64,000 bases of DNA from Psococerastis gibbosa (GCA_963971405.1 OZ020484.1:29410770-29474769), one strand, 5' to 3'. Counted from the stretch's first letter, positions 48,324-57,532 are shown. Notes: generated by a model from the letters alone, not told the origin. Made by a program: numbers and translations.

Positions 48324-49916
48324 AAATATTATAAATATAAATACTGACTTTTATTGTTCTATTACTAAGTCAACCTAGAACTCTAGGATGTACCACTTTA
48401 CAATAAAATCTTCCACCACTAAAGTTTGTACCCAGCCAAATTATTAATTTAGCCTCTCTCCCTCATTCTTCCCTGCCTGTTTTGGTACTATATCGATGAG
48501 CATTGCATAGTCGTGGAATTTTGTGTTTGCGACGTCAATATTTATGACTTCGGTAAATCCTAAGGTAAACTTCCCTGGTTTAGCTCTTTATAGCCCAGCT
48601 ATCTAATGAACTGAAACTCCATAGATATGGCGTTTAATAAATTCAAAACCAATTATTGATCCTAACGGCATGCCACTACATTAACAAAAGAATAATGGAA
48701 TAACTAGTGTTGAGCGAACAGGAAGTTAACCTGAGCAGTTGCAATGTGTTAATGCGGCAAGTTAAAATGCTCCAAATTTGGACACGCAGATGGCAGGCTA
48801 CATCAATTACAGTGTTTTCTCTATCGTATAACATAATGAGAACAAACTGCCATGATTTTATCGTAAACAAGTGGTAGCTTTCGTTGTCTGATACGCTAAA
48901 GTAGATACATTATGTACCAGTAGAGGTGAGAGTACGATATGCCAAAAACTAACTTTAATTCACATGAAATGTTGGTCGTAGAGCCATCAATGAAATATCA
49001 TAAATTAGAAGAAATGTTCCACAAATTGTTGGTGCAAAGTATGGAGCTGAGTTTGTCTAATTTTGTTTTTGGAACAAATGAACGATAGTGAGGTTAGTTC
49101 CACGCCTTCCAAAGAGCCACATAAAATACTACTGTGTACATACAAAATGTATATTTTTATTATCTAAATAATACATCAAAATGCCAACTAATTTATGACA
49201 TTTCATTGATATTTTTACGATCGATACTTTCTGGGAACTTTGCTTTAGATGAAAAACGGATTTTGGTCACACAATTTTCTCATAAGCATTTAAAGCGTTT
49301 ATAGAGTCTGATTCTTCAATGGTTCGTTCATTATTGTTGTATCTACATTATGTGTGTTAATGTATCTTTATAGTCACAATCTATTGCCTCAATTCGGCTA
49401 CAATCCCTTACGTGATGACTGTTACTTTTACACACTGCTGCAAACTATCTTATTTGCTCAGTAACTATCTTCCATCTAACTTCCCTAGCATTAAAAAATA
49501 ATGAGTTCATTTTACCAAAATTTTCCACCATCAGCCATTAATCTCAATAAAACTTTCTCCCAACATGTCAAGTTGCATCACACGCCCGAACTTGATGTCG
49601 CACATAACCCCTTCAACTTGATATCCTCCCGGAAATTTCACACTTCACGCTATTTGCATTAGGATGGTAAGGAACAATGGCTGAGAGCACGCAGAGCTCG
49701 TACCTCAGAGTAATCAGCTTTAAATGGGCGCGATACATCATCAGCCAAGATAAAATCACCACATCCTGACATCTACTCCTTAGGCCCCAGTCTTCCAGGT
49801 TCTCAAGACATAATATACGACCAATAGTGTCACACATTATTGCAGTATTATATGGGGTATACAACACTGACTTTTTAAATTACCTTTTGGTTGAAGAGGC
49901 AACTTCCTTCTTGTGC

Positions 49917-50010
49917 GGGCTTGTGGTCGAGCTGTTAAAACGACACCCCGGTTAGGCGTAGATCGTGGGTTCGAATCCCGCCAACTCCAGTTTTTCTTTA
50001 TCCTCTAATT
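49917..50010 (+). repeat. tRNA-like unit (SINE head), copy 2
   Basis: Nearly the same 72 bases as copy 1, including anticodon loop CCGGTTA (GGT), with mismatches in the acceptor and anticodon stems, then TTTTTCTTTATCCTCTAA. Degraded stems point to a repeat, not a functional tRNA. Confidence 0.62.
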
Positions 50011-50348
50011 TCAGTTAATATTTGTGTCGACTATCGTTTGGCCGTAAAGGTATTTGCTTACTGAAACTAGTTGGGCGATGTTTCCCCTTAATTTAGCTAT
50101 ATTGCAATAGGTTCACATTTTTTAAGTCTGTTAACTGGTAACCCTGTTTCTTAGCTCAGGTACCAATGAAATCCAATTTGAGCTCCGAATCTTCGTTCTC
50201 GTAGCAACGCCACTGAACAGCCTCCCCCCTCGTTTATATACACACTTTTGTCTACCATCAAACCAGATTTATGCGCGTTCTGACTGGTTTTTGACTATCC
50301 ATGAGACCATACCAAATGAATGATTATCTCTCTCGACATTCTGCTCCT

Positions 50349-50508
50349 GCAGCCTGATCGGGGCGCTTATAATACCGGTATTTATTTAATCCACTGGTAA
50401 ACAAGATAATTTTATAATGGAAAGTGCTATTCAAAATTTGTATGTTTACAGTTATAATCCTAGGGTATTTATTTAACCCCGGTATTATAAACGCCTCGAT
50501 CAGACTGC
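50349..50508 (+). mobile_element. MITE family 1, copy C
   Basis: Begins GCAGCCTGATCGGGGCG and ends CGATCAGACTGC. It lacks a few bases in the middle compared with copy A. Copy D begins one base after it, in the same orientation. Confidence 0.82.
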
Positions 50509-50509
50509 A

Positions 50510-50661
50510 GCAGCCTGATCGATGCTATTATAATACCGGTATTTATTTAATCCCCTGGTAATAAAAATGTAAACAAGATAATTTTATAATGGAAAGTGCT
50601 ATTCAAAATTTGTTTGTTTACAGTTATAATCCTATATATATATTAGCCTCGATCAGGCAGC
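50510..50661 (+). mobile_element. MITE family 1, copy D (3' part shortened)
   Basis: Starts GCAGCCTGATCGATGC. After TATAATCCTA it passes into a short TA-repeat and a shortened right end (GCCTCGATCAGGC), so about 30 bases of the right side are lost. Confidence 0.78.
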
Positions 50662-50746
50662 AGGAGTACCAGCAAGAAGTGTGTTGTGTTTACGTGTATA
50701 CATTTAATAATATTTCCCCCCCCCCCCCTAACTGGTTACTTCACCT

Positions 50747-51033
50747 GCAGCCTGATCGAGGCGATTATAAATACCGGGGTTAAATAAATACCCTAGGATT
50801 ATAACTGTAAACAAACAAATTTTGAATAGCATTTTCCATTATAAAATTATTTTGTTTACATTTTTTTTACCAGGGGATTAAATAAATACCGGGGTTAAAT
50901 AAATACCCTAGGATTATAACTGTACACAAACAAATTTTGAATAGCACTTTCCATTATAAAATTATCTTGTTTATATTTTTATTACCAGGGGATTAAATAA
51001 ATACCGGTATTATAACCGCCTCGATCAGGCTGC
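50747..51033 (-). mobile_element. MITE family 1, copy E with an internal duplication
   Basis: Inverted relative to copies A-D. Between intact ends (GCAGCCTGATCGAGGCG and CCTCGATCAGGCTGC) the core unit from GGGGTTAAATAAATACCC to the CAGGGGATTAAATAAATACC side occurs twice in tandem, making it about 115 bp longer than copy A. Confidence 0.82.
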
Positions 51034-51423
51034 AGGCTGCTGCTAGGAGATTGTTTTAATACAAAGTAATTTAACATAATTACAAATCACGACCACCACA
51101 AAGCTTCCGCTTGTCGGGGGTGGCGTCTTCTTACCTAAGTGTTGCAACTTTCTTATATACTATAGGTTAAATAGGTCTTGCCTATTGAGTTTCTAGTAAC
51201 CATCTTTTGACTGATTTTTGTTTATCCAATTTTTTCTTCCTTTTTTACCTATAGATTGGGGGATTTCGTTAAACAATTTCGGTATTAGTACTTTATTTTC
51301 TCTGTCCCCATATTTATTGTATGTAATTGGTATCTGTAACCATTGTTGTCGCCTCGTATATCTAGTTTTTACCGCTGCTTTATATTTATCACCGAAATAT
51401 CAAGCAGCGGGAAAAAAATAACA

Positions 51424-51522
51424 ATAATAATAAAGAGATTATTGAAAAAATAATATAGTAGATACAGATTAGAGATTACAGCCTATGGCCCTCTCTTACA
51501 CCTAACTGTACATATCATCATC
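51424..51522. repeat. Dispersed repeat family F, copy 1
   Basis: AATAATAATAAAGAGATTAT, GAAAAAATAATATAGTAGAT, GGCCCTCTCTTACACCTAAC and TGTACATATCA. A second copy lies within MITE family 3 at 60.6 kb. Confidence 0.65.
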
Positions 51523-52351
51523 ATACATTGACTATCCTATTATATTTTATTGGTTTACTATAAGACACATAAATGCTATACTGTTGCCTATATTCTTATA
51601 ATGACATTGATTTAGGGTTGTCGACGCCAAACTTGATACCTATTGAGTGTTTCTCGCAATAACTTGCTTCTCCTCCTACCTACGCAAAATATATCACACG
51701 ATATTTATTGCAGAGTTCGACCAAATGTAACAAGTTTTCCACAGCCTAAAATACATGCGCTACTTTGCACATCCGCGGGAACCAGTTTCCCATCGAAGAT
51801 CGAAGTCAACAACTATTTCAATGTAATGCGTCAGAAAAAGCCAGTTTGTGCAAAAAAATTCTCGGAAGAGAAAGGTCATATTTATTCTCCAAGTTGTATG
51901 CATTTTTAATTAGTAAATTATAATAATAGGCCGAGTTCCAGACTCACTGGCTCTCGCATTTCACTTTTGATACACAGACATGTCAGATAAGAGATGAATT
52001 ACTTGATGCCGAAAGTATTCAGTAAGGAAGAAAAGTTCGGATATTTCACGCTCTTTTATTTTATATTTTTTACACACGTAATTTATATCTATAGTATAGT
52101 AAAGATACATTGTAATGCCTTGCTAAGTTATTAAGTCCGTCATTTATAAATAACAACTAGCTCTTCTTGTGGAATGTAGGCTGCTCTCCCAATGTGACCG
52201 GTGGGTGACATTCTATGAGACACAGAGTGCAAGTAACAGATGTGCTGCCATTCCTGAATACATCAAGAATACCCTCACTCTAGCACTAGGAGCACTCTTG
52301 CACACTTCCACACAGTATTGCTAAACAACACTAACTCACACACACACCCTA

Positions 52352-52508
52352 TATGAAACGGCCAACGGCAATCTGTTTCAGACGATCCCTGGGCAACTTC
52401 GCTGTCCACTGCGCTCCCGATAGCAGTTCGCCGAAAATCACCAACGCAGACGCAACCTTTATGAAACGGGCAATGGAAATTTGTTTCAGACGGTCCCTGG
52501 GTAACCTC
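52352..52508. repeat. Two-copy direct repeat upstream of the YGAPS-gene main exon
   Basis: TATGAAACGGCCAACGGCAA to CCCTGGGCAAC at 52352-52399 is matched by TATGAAACGGGCAATGGAAA to CCCTGGGTAAC from 52460, period 108 bp. Intronic; origin unknown. Confidence 0.65.
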
Positions 52509-52760
52509 TATCTTGATTCCACACGCCTACGCTAATGATGGATTCGGTCCGCACCGAACCAAGGACTGAGGACTGAGGACCGAAGACAGATGGAAAGGAC
52601 AGAACCGAAAATACATTAAAAATAATAAAAAATTGGCGGGAATACGAAACATCGGCGGACTAGACCACACGGTCCTCGGCCACTAACCTACACTAATAAT
52701 ATTCTGGCATTCAATAATTATATACAGATAATCTACCAATCTAATTTTATTTAATTACAG

Positions 52761-55349
52761 GTACTCTCCACAGCGATCATCTACGCTGTTGCTATACCAC
52801 ACGAGCAGGGGTTATCCAGACCACGCCGAGAACCACCATCCAGGTATGGTCCTCCCACAGGATATGGGCCACCCAAGCGACCAAGACCAAGCTATGGGCC
52901 ACCTAAAAAGCACCACAAAGTCAAACCCTCCTATGGACCCCCTCCGGCTCCCGTCTACGGCCCTCCGAAGAAACTAAAACCCGTCTATGGTCCGCCCACC
53001 ACATCGTATACGAGCCCTATGGATATTATGTTTGGTTCCTCGTTCTCAAGCTTGGGCGGAAAGTACGGAGCTCCCAGTATTCCTACGGCGGACTATGGTG
53101 CGCCGTCATCTGGCCCAGGCAATAGCTACGCAGCCCCGTCCTTTAGTGCTCCTAGTTCAAGTTATGGGGCACCCTCAAAGCCAAGCTTCCCATCTACAAA
53201 ATACGGAGTTCCTTCCAAGAAAAAGCCCAGTTCTTCGTATGGAGCCCCCAACATTCCCTCAGGTGACTATGGTGCGCCCCCAAGTAACAGCTACGGAGCC
53301 CCCTCCTTTAGCGCTCCTAGCTCAAGCTATGGGGCACCCTCAAAGCCGCCAAGCTTCCCATCTACAAAATACGGTGTTCCATCTCAGAATGGCCCTAGTT
53401 CATCTTATGGTGCCCCCAGCATTCCCTCAGGGGACTATGGTGCGCCGTCATCGGTCCCAAGTAACAGCTATGGAGCTCCATCGTTTAGCGCTCCCAGTTC
53501 AAGTTATGGGGCGCCCTCAAAGCCAAGCTTCCCATCTACAAAATACGGTGCTCCTTCTCAGAATGGCCCCAGTTCATCATATGGTGCTCCCAGCATTCCC
53601 TCAGGGGGCTATGGTGCGCCGTCATCGGCCCCAAGTAACAGCTATGGAGCCCCATCGTTTAGCGCTCCCAGTTCAAGTTATGGGGCACCCTCAAAGCCAA
53701 GCTCCCCCTCAACAAAATACGGGGTTCCTTCACAGAATGAGCCCAGTTCTCATTATGGTGCCCCTAGCATTCCATCCTCCAATTACGGAGCACCAAGCAC
53801 GAGTTATGGTTCACCTGTAAAGCCAATTTCGTCGTCATATGGAGCTCCTTCTCAAAATGGCCCTAGTTCCTCTTATGGTGCCCCTAGCATACCCTCAGGG
53901 GACTACGGCGCACCCTCATCGGGACCAGGCAACAGCTACTCAGCTCCATCATTTAGCGCACCTAGTTCAAGCTATGGGGCACCCTCAAAACCAACCTTCC
54001 CATCTACAAAATACGGAGTTCCTTCTAAGAAAAAGCCAAGCTCTTCTTATGATGCCCCCATCATTCCCTCATCTAGTTATGGAGCACCGAGTAAGCCATC
54101 CAACAAATACGGCCCACCGAAATTCCCCAGCAAGCCATCATCAAGCTATGGGACACCATCATCAAGCTATGGGGCGCCATCCTCAAGCCATGGGACGCCA
54201 TCATCAAGCTATGGGGCGCCATCCTCAAACCATGGAACGCCATCATCAAGCTATGGGGCGCCATCATCAAGCCATGGAACGCCATCATCAAGCCATGGCA
54301 CGCCATCATCAAGCTATGGGACGCCAGCAACAAGCTACGGGAATTCAAACCTGCTATCAGGAAGCTACGGTGCCCCAAGCGGTGGGTCAAATTCATACAG
54401 CGCGCCATCAAAGCAGCCGAGCATACCACTAAGTAGTTATGACTCCCCCAACAGCTTTACCTTCCCCAGTAAATCGCACAAAGGACCTTCATCTGGGTAT
54501 TCAGCACCCAGTTTCCCATCAACGAGCTACGGAACACCTGATTCCAAACTCTCGGGCTATCCTTCCAAGGGTAAAGGCAGTGGCAGTTACAGTTCACCAC
54601 CGGACTTACCTACCGGTTATGATATTCCGAATGTACCGGCAAGTTTTGGATCGAGCGCCACGAGTTATACCGACAGTCAAAGCAACCACAACAGTGGCCA
54701 CGGCCATAACAGCCACGGTAGCAGTTCATCAGGTTTCAGTCCCTCTGCTGGTGGATCTTATAGTCCTTCAGCATCAGGACCATCTTCTGAGTATGGTGCA
54801 CCCCAAGATAGTGGGTCTTCGTACGGCGCACCAGGGGGAAGTTACTCAGCAGGCGACGAAGGTCTGGAGCATTTCGACCCCAGCGCAGCACATGGGGCCC
54901 TAAAGGACGATATTCAACTGGACTTTGAAACCCCGCAGAAGTCAATATCATACGAAATTCATTCAAGTACTAATGGTGGTAGTGGAGGATATGGTCAATC
55001 TAATGCTGGTTACGGTCAATCAATTGATCACAGGCAAGACACGGGGGCAGCAGCGACGGAACAGGATGAGAAATACGTAAAAGGTACAGTGAGTAGTGTA
55101 TCCCCACATACTATCAACGATGCTGATGACGCGAACAGTCCGTTAAAATCAGTGGAAACACATCTACACAAAAAACGAAGACAGCAGCCAATGGCGTTCT
55201 CAAAGAAAGAAGAAGCTCCTACAAGTGCGAGCGCAACAGGAGCTGAACTATTTACACCAAGCTACTCCAATAGAGACACAGTTTATGGCAGGAAAGTCAG
55301 ACAAAACATTAATTCGAAATCGGAGAAGAAGCAAACGACGCAATCCTAA
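52761..55349 (+). CDS. YGPP/YGAPS-repeat secreted protein, main exon (resilin-like / structural cuticle protein)
   Basis: The large exon supplies about 862 of some 870 residues. After the signal-peptide remainder come five or six YGPP motifs with basic spacers (PSRYGPP, GYGPPKRPRPSYGPP). Six higher-order units of about 58 residues follow, built on YGAPS, SFSAPSSSYGAPSKP and PSTKYG(V/A)PS. Next are nine 7-residue units (SSSYGAP or SSSHGTP, 54138-54326), then a less regular Ser/Gly/Tyr/His region and a polar tail with KKRRQQP and a C-terminal TTQS. There is no Rebers-Riddiford chitin-binding consensus. Composition and tyrosine spacing resemble pro-resilin and other low-complexity structural cuticle proteins, so an extracellular elastic or crosslinked matrix role is inferred, not shown. 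The stop codon is at 55347-55349. The gene lies antisense inside an NBEAL intron. Confidence 0.85.
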   Translation, partial: VLSTAIIYAVAIPHEQGLSRPRREPPSRYGPPTGYGPPKRPRPSYGPPKKHHKVKPSYGPPPAPVYGPPKKLKPVYGPPTTSYTSPMDIMFGSSFSSLGGKYGAPSIPTADYGAPSSGPGNSYAAPSFSAPSSSYGAPSKPSFPSTKYGVPSKKKPSSSYGAPNIPSGDYGAPPSNSYGAPSFSAPSSSYGAPSKPPSFPSTKYGVPSQNGPSSSYGAPSIPSGDYGAPSSVPSNSYGAPSFSAPSSSYGAPSKPSFPSTKYGAPSQNGPSSSYGAPSIPSGGYGAPSSAPSNSYGAPSFSAPSSSYGAPSKPSSPSTKYGVPSQNEPSSHYGAPSIPSSNYGAPSTSYGSPVKPISSSYGAPSQNGPSSSYGAPSIPSGDYGAPSSGPGNSYSAPSFSAPSSSYGAPSKPTFPSTKYGVPSKKKPSSSYDAPIIPSSSYGAPSKPSNKYGPPKFPSKPSSSYGTPSSSYGAPSSSHGTPSSSYGAPSSNHGTPSSSYGAPSSSHGTPSSSHGTPSSSYGTPATSYGNSNLLSGSYGAPSGGSNSYSAPSKQPSIPLSSYDSPNSFTFPSKSHKGPSSGYSAPSFPSTSYGTPDSKLSGYPSKGKGSGSYSSPPDLPTGYDIPNVPASFGSSATSYTDSQSNHNSGHGHNSHGSSSSGFSPSAGGSYSPSASGPSSEYGAPQDSGSSYGAPGGSYSAGDEGLEHFDPSAAHGALKDDIQLDFETPQKSISYEIHSSTNGGSGGYGQSNAGYGQSIDHRQDTGAAATEQDEKYVKGTVSSVSPHTINDADDANSPLKSVETHLHKKRRQQPMAFSKKEEAPTSASATGAELFTPSYSNRDTVYGRKVRQNINSKSEKKQTTQS
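53083..54068 (+). repeat. Higher-order repeat of about 174 bp in the YGAPS-repeat coding exon
   Basis: Six units built as (G)DYGAPSS, then SFSAPSSSYGAPSKP, PSTKYGVPS, a KKKPSSSYGAP or QNGPSSSYGAP part, and IPS. Unit five is shortened. Units one and six share the KKK version; units two to five have QNG or QNE. Confidence 0.85.
54138..54326 (+). repeat. 21-bp minisatellite in the YGAPS-repeat coding exon
   Basis: Nine 21-bp units, each coding a 7-residue block. The order is SSSYGTP, SSSYGAP, SSSHGTP, SSSYGAP, SSNHGTP, SSSYGAP, SSSHGTP, SSSHGTP, SSSYGTP. The Tyr/His change is a single base (TAT or CAT) and goes largely with the Ala/Thr change. Confidence 0.9.
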
Positions 55350-55424
55350 GTTAAGTTATTTATAAGAGAGAAGACTTGCACAGTATTATAAGTTATTTTT
55401 GTAAATAAGAGGTCAATTTCTTAC

Positions 55425-55612
55425 CTTTGCGGCTATGAACGTAGTCCAATCGTCACCTCGGCAGTAGTTGCGAAATTCTTCAAAGAATGCAGGTCCTGAG
55501 GTAAGGGAAGGCAGATCAGGCAATGATGTGCCATAATGCTGCGTTGGCGACAACTTCTCAAGAAGCGTCTTCATGACAGGCATAAGAAAAGAATACCGCT
55601 CATGGGATTCAA
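55425..55612 (-). CDS. NBEAL: Neurobeachin-like protein, internal exon E
   Basis: The exon starts after an atttttcag acceptor and ends at a GTAAGA donor, 188 nt, phase 1 in and phase 0 out. It reads ESHERYSFLMPVMKTLLEKL, then DLPSLTSGPAFFEEFRNYC, then DDWTTFIAAK. The FFE(E/D)F-x-x-YC-x-x-x-xW pattern is characteristic of NBEAL1/2-type proteins just before the PH-BEACH module. Downstream, the gene's next coding exon is about 50.8 kb away. The 3' end of a plus-strand repeat-protein gene lies only 75 bp from the donor side of this exon, so the two transcripts may overlap in antisense. Confidence 0.85.
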
Positions 55613-55713
55613 CTGAAAAATACGAACGGTACTGTACTTTTTATATTGTTATTTAGGCGAGGGACTCTTTAGAGTATATGCCCCAGTCGGTGAGTGTCTG
55701 ATGTTTATTGTTT

Positions 55714-55719
55714 ATTAAA
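55714..55719 (+). terminator. Candidate poly(A) signal (ATTAAA) of the YGAPS-repeat gene
   Basis: No AATAAA occurs between the stop codon at 55349 and the NBEAL exon at 55425-55612. The first common variant hexamer I see on the plus strand is ATTAAA here; the first AATAAA is at 56159-56164. If either is used, the 3' UTR is antisense to NBEAL exon E. Weaker variants nearer the stop cannot be excluded. Confidence 0.3.
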
Positions 55720-56009
55720 TGATCTGTATGAGATGTTTTAAGATAAATTGTGGGGTTACAGTGATCCATGGCTGTCCCCAATCAGGTGTTACAGCGTGTT
55801 GGGAGGAGTATGGCTGCAGAGTAAGAACGGCATTCGGGTATTAAGAGGCTCGGTCAGGGAAGTTGGCCGTGTTGCAAAATGGGGTGTGACTGAGAGTTTG
55901 CCCTGCGAATGCGGGAACCCTGGGCATGGTGCAAATCTTAGAGATATGCCCCGAGATCTTTTCCCGGTGGGTTGCAATGCCAACACTCCCTTACACCAGA
56001 CGTCATTCT

Positions 56010-56083
56010 TTCGGCCAGCATACCACCCCGGCACGATGGAGGCTCGACTTCGAATCCCGCTTCTTTTTCCTTTTTCTCTAACT
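56010..56083 (+). repeat. SINE family D fragment, copy 2
   Basis: TCGGCCAGCATACCACCCCG, GGCTCGACTTCGAATCCCGC, then TTTCCTTTTTCTCTAA. It has a clear B box and lies in the NBEAL intron between exons D and E. Confidence 0.58.
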
Positions 56084-56185
56084 CAGAGGAGAGCCTGGAA
56101 TTGATAACGGCATGACTGCGGAAGCCCAGAGGAGCAAATAGCTTATTTAATAACAAACAATAAAAATAATAGAACGTTTACAAAC

Positions 56186-56344
56186 CTTGGAAGGAGTTTA
56201 AAAGGTTCTGGTTAACTAAGTAAAGCATGTAACTGCCTTCACCGACGTCACGGATGGAACGGGTTTGTAGAAGGGAATGTAATTTAGCTGTTGCCACGGC
56301 ACATAGATCCATATTGTTGCTGCCTGAACACTGCAGCAGAATAC
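56186..56344 (-). CDS. NBEAL: Neurobeachin-like protein, internal exon D
   Basis: A 159-nt exon between a tttttttag acceptor and a GTTTGT donor, phase 1 in and phase 1 out. The first residues complete the GILLQC motif that starts at the end of exon C. The translation continues with SGSNNMDLCAVATAKLHSLL, then GEGSYMLYLVNQNLLNSFQ. The Gly-Glu-x-x-Tyr segment followed by a leucine-rich helix matches the part of NBEAL proteins that leads into the E/EHYSF-x-x-PV block, which here is exon E. The splice phases leave no gap between C, D and E. Confidence 0.85.
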
Positions 56345-57532
56345 CTAAAAAAAAAGAAACAATCAGGGAAGTCAATGAATGAAAAGAAACAAAGAAAGAA
56401 ACCTTCGCAAATTTGGAGTAAATTTTTCAGTTTATGTTCAATGAAATTTCGTCATTTTGCTTAAAAATACTTTCATATGGCTCTGTATGTTAATATTGGT
56501 ACCGTTCGAAGTAATGTGTAAGGTAGGCTAACTCTCAATATTGCCAAATTATAGTTGAGCATATCGGTAACCCCCACTACACGTTTTAGCCACAAAATCG
56601 AAGTTCTCAAGAAATATCGATCGTAAATAAATGAGAGTAGGTGTAGGAGAAATACCCCTCTACATTTTGATAGACATTAACACTCTTGGCCACATTTTTT
56701 GAAGACGTGAAAAAAATATATGTTTAGAATAGGTCCACGCCTTCAAAAAACAGAGGACAAACGGTATTAGCGCTGGCTACATATAGTACTATTCTTTCTA
56801 CTCCTACGCTCTATAGGTATGATCGATATTTCATTAGAAATTTTACTATGTACAAAAACGCATAGTGGGGTTGTCCGATTCTCCCTTAAAGAGTGACTGA
56901 CAATAATGGATTCTGAGGTCAGTAAGTATTCTTGTCCCTCATTCATTGACAATATTGCAAGAGGTTGGCGTGGATTTAAGAGTTGCATGATACATTCGAA
57001 GATAATGAAATTTAAGGTTCCCCAATGAAAAGTGGCAACTTGAGTGGGTTTTGCCAGAAAGAGTCTGGCTGCAGACTAATCAGGGCATTTTCTAATTATG
57101 TGACTGCCAATGAGAGGCATACATAAGACATATCGAAGCTGAGGGATAAAGAAGACTGGGACGGCCCAGGCTAACGGTAGGAGCAAAAGTCCGCCAAGAC
57201 CTCTGAATTGTAGAAGCAACTGCAGCCGGAGCACAGAATCGCAAGAAGTGGAAGTGAACCTGCCATATCGCTGACCTCTTAGGGATAAAAGCGAGGAAAG
57301 GGTAAAAGTAAGTACTGTGAGAGGCATACTCCTTAGGCCCGGACGATTCAGTCGCCACTGATCCGCTGAGAAATTGGTCATGGGAGCAAATGGGAAATTG
57401 CAAAAAACAGCAGTTTTAGCAGCTGGCTTGTCGCAGCTACAATCTGCTGCAGTAGACTGCGGTTTTGCTCACAAGAAAAATTTATCAGCGGATCAATGGC
57501 GACCGAATAGTTCGTGTGTTATTATTACTCAC
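56345..57532 (-). other. NBEAL: NBEAL intron between exons C and D
   Basis: 1188 bp. The left half contains a dispersed repeat also seen at about 8870-9110. The stretch at 57000-57400 gives two overlapping minus-strand frames of about 100 codons without any known motif; it is probably an old repeat. Confidence 0.65.
56640..56890. repeat. Old dispersed repeat, partner at 8870-9110
   Basis: CATTTTGATAGACATT, CTACTCCTACGCTCTATAGG, GATATTTCATTAG, GTGGGGTTGTCCGATTCTCC. Intronic, between NBEAL exons C and D. Confidence 0.4.

Larger units (their letters stand above)
38300..52760 (+). other. Intron of the YGAPS-repeat gene (14.5 kb)
   Basis: GTAAGT donor, tttaattacag acceptor, phase 0 within the signal peptide. 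It carries SINE copies, two long TIR elements, a 730-bp element and the cluster of MITEs at 50.3-51.0 kb. Just before the acceptor side is a two-copy repeat (52352-52508). Confidence 0.72.
4631..55424 (-). other. NBEAL: Giant NBEAL intron (about 50.8 kb) between exons E and F
   Basis: The donor is GTAAGA after exon E and the acceptor is cttgttgcag before exon F; both sides are phase 0 and the protein reads on without a missing family segment. The intron contains the YGAPS-repeat gene in antisense, the BEL/Pao element and most of the SINE, MITE and LINE fragments listed here. An unseen small exon of the host gene inside it cannot be excluded. Confidence 0.7.
55613..56185 (-). other. NBEAL: NBEAL intron between exons D and E
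   Basis: 573 bp, GTTTGT donor and tttttcag acceptor. It includes a SINE-like fragment with a B-box (56010-56083) and the candidate poly(A) signals of the antisense gene. Confidence 0.75.

Noticed and set aside
52987-53820. A 277-codon plus-strand open frame overlapping the YGAPS exon
   Set aside because: It is the alternative frame of the repeat array, rich in Met/His/Gln only because the repeats recur; the YGAPS frame has the signal peptide, splice site and full-length opening.
54073-54429. A 118-codon minus-strand frame across the 21-bp repeats
   Set aside because: Antisense shadow of a minisatellite with period divisible by three.
52761-55349. Possible Rebers-Riddiford chitin-binding domain in the YGAPS protein
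   Set aside because: I looked for the G-x(8)-G-x(6)-Y-x-A-x-E-x-GY type spacing and did not find it.
57076-57403. Two overlapping minus-strand frames of about 100 codons between NBEAL exons C and D
   Set aside because: No domain, the two frames overlap each other, and including either would break the phase match of C and D.
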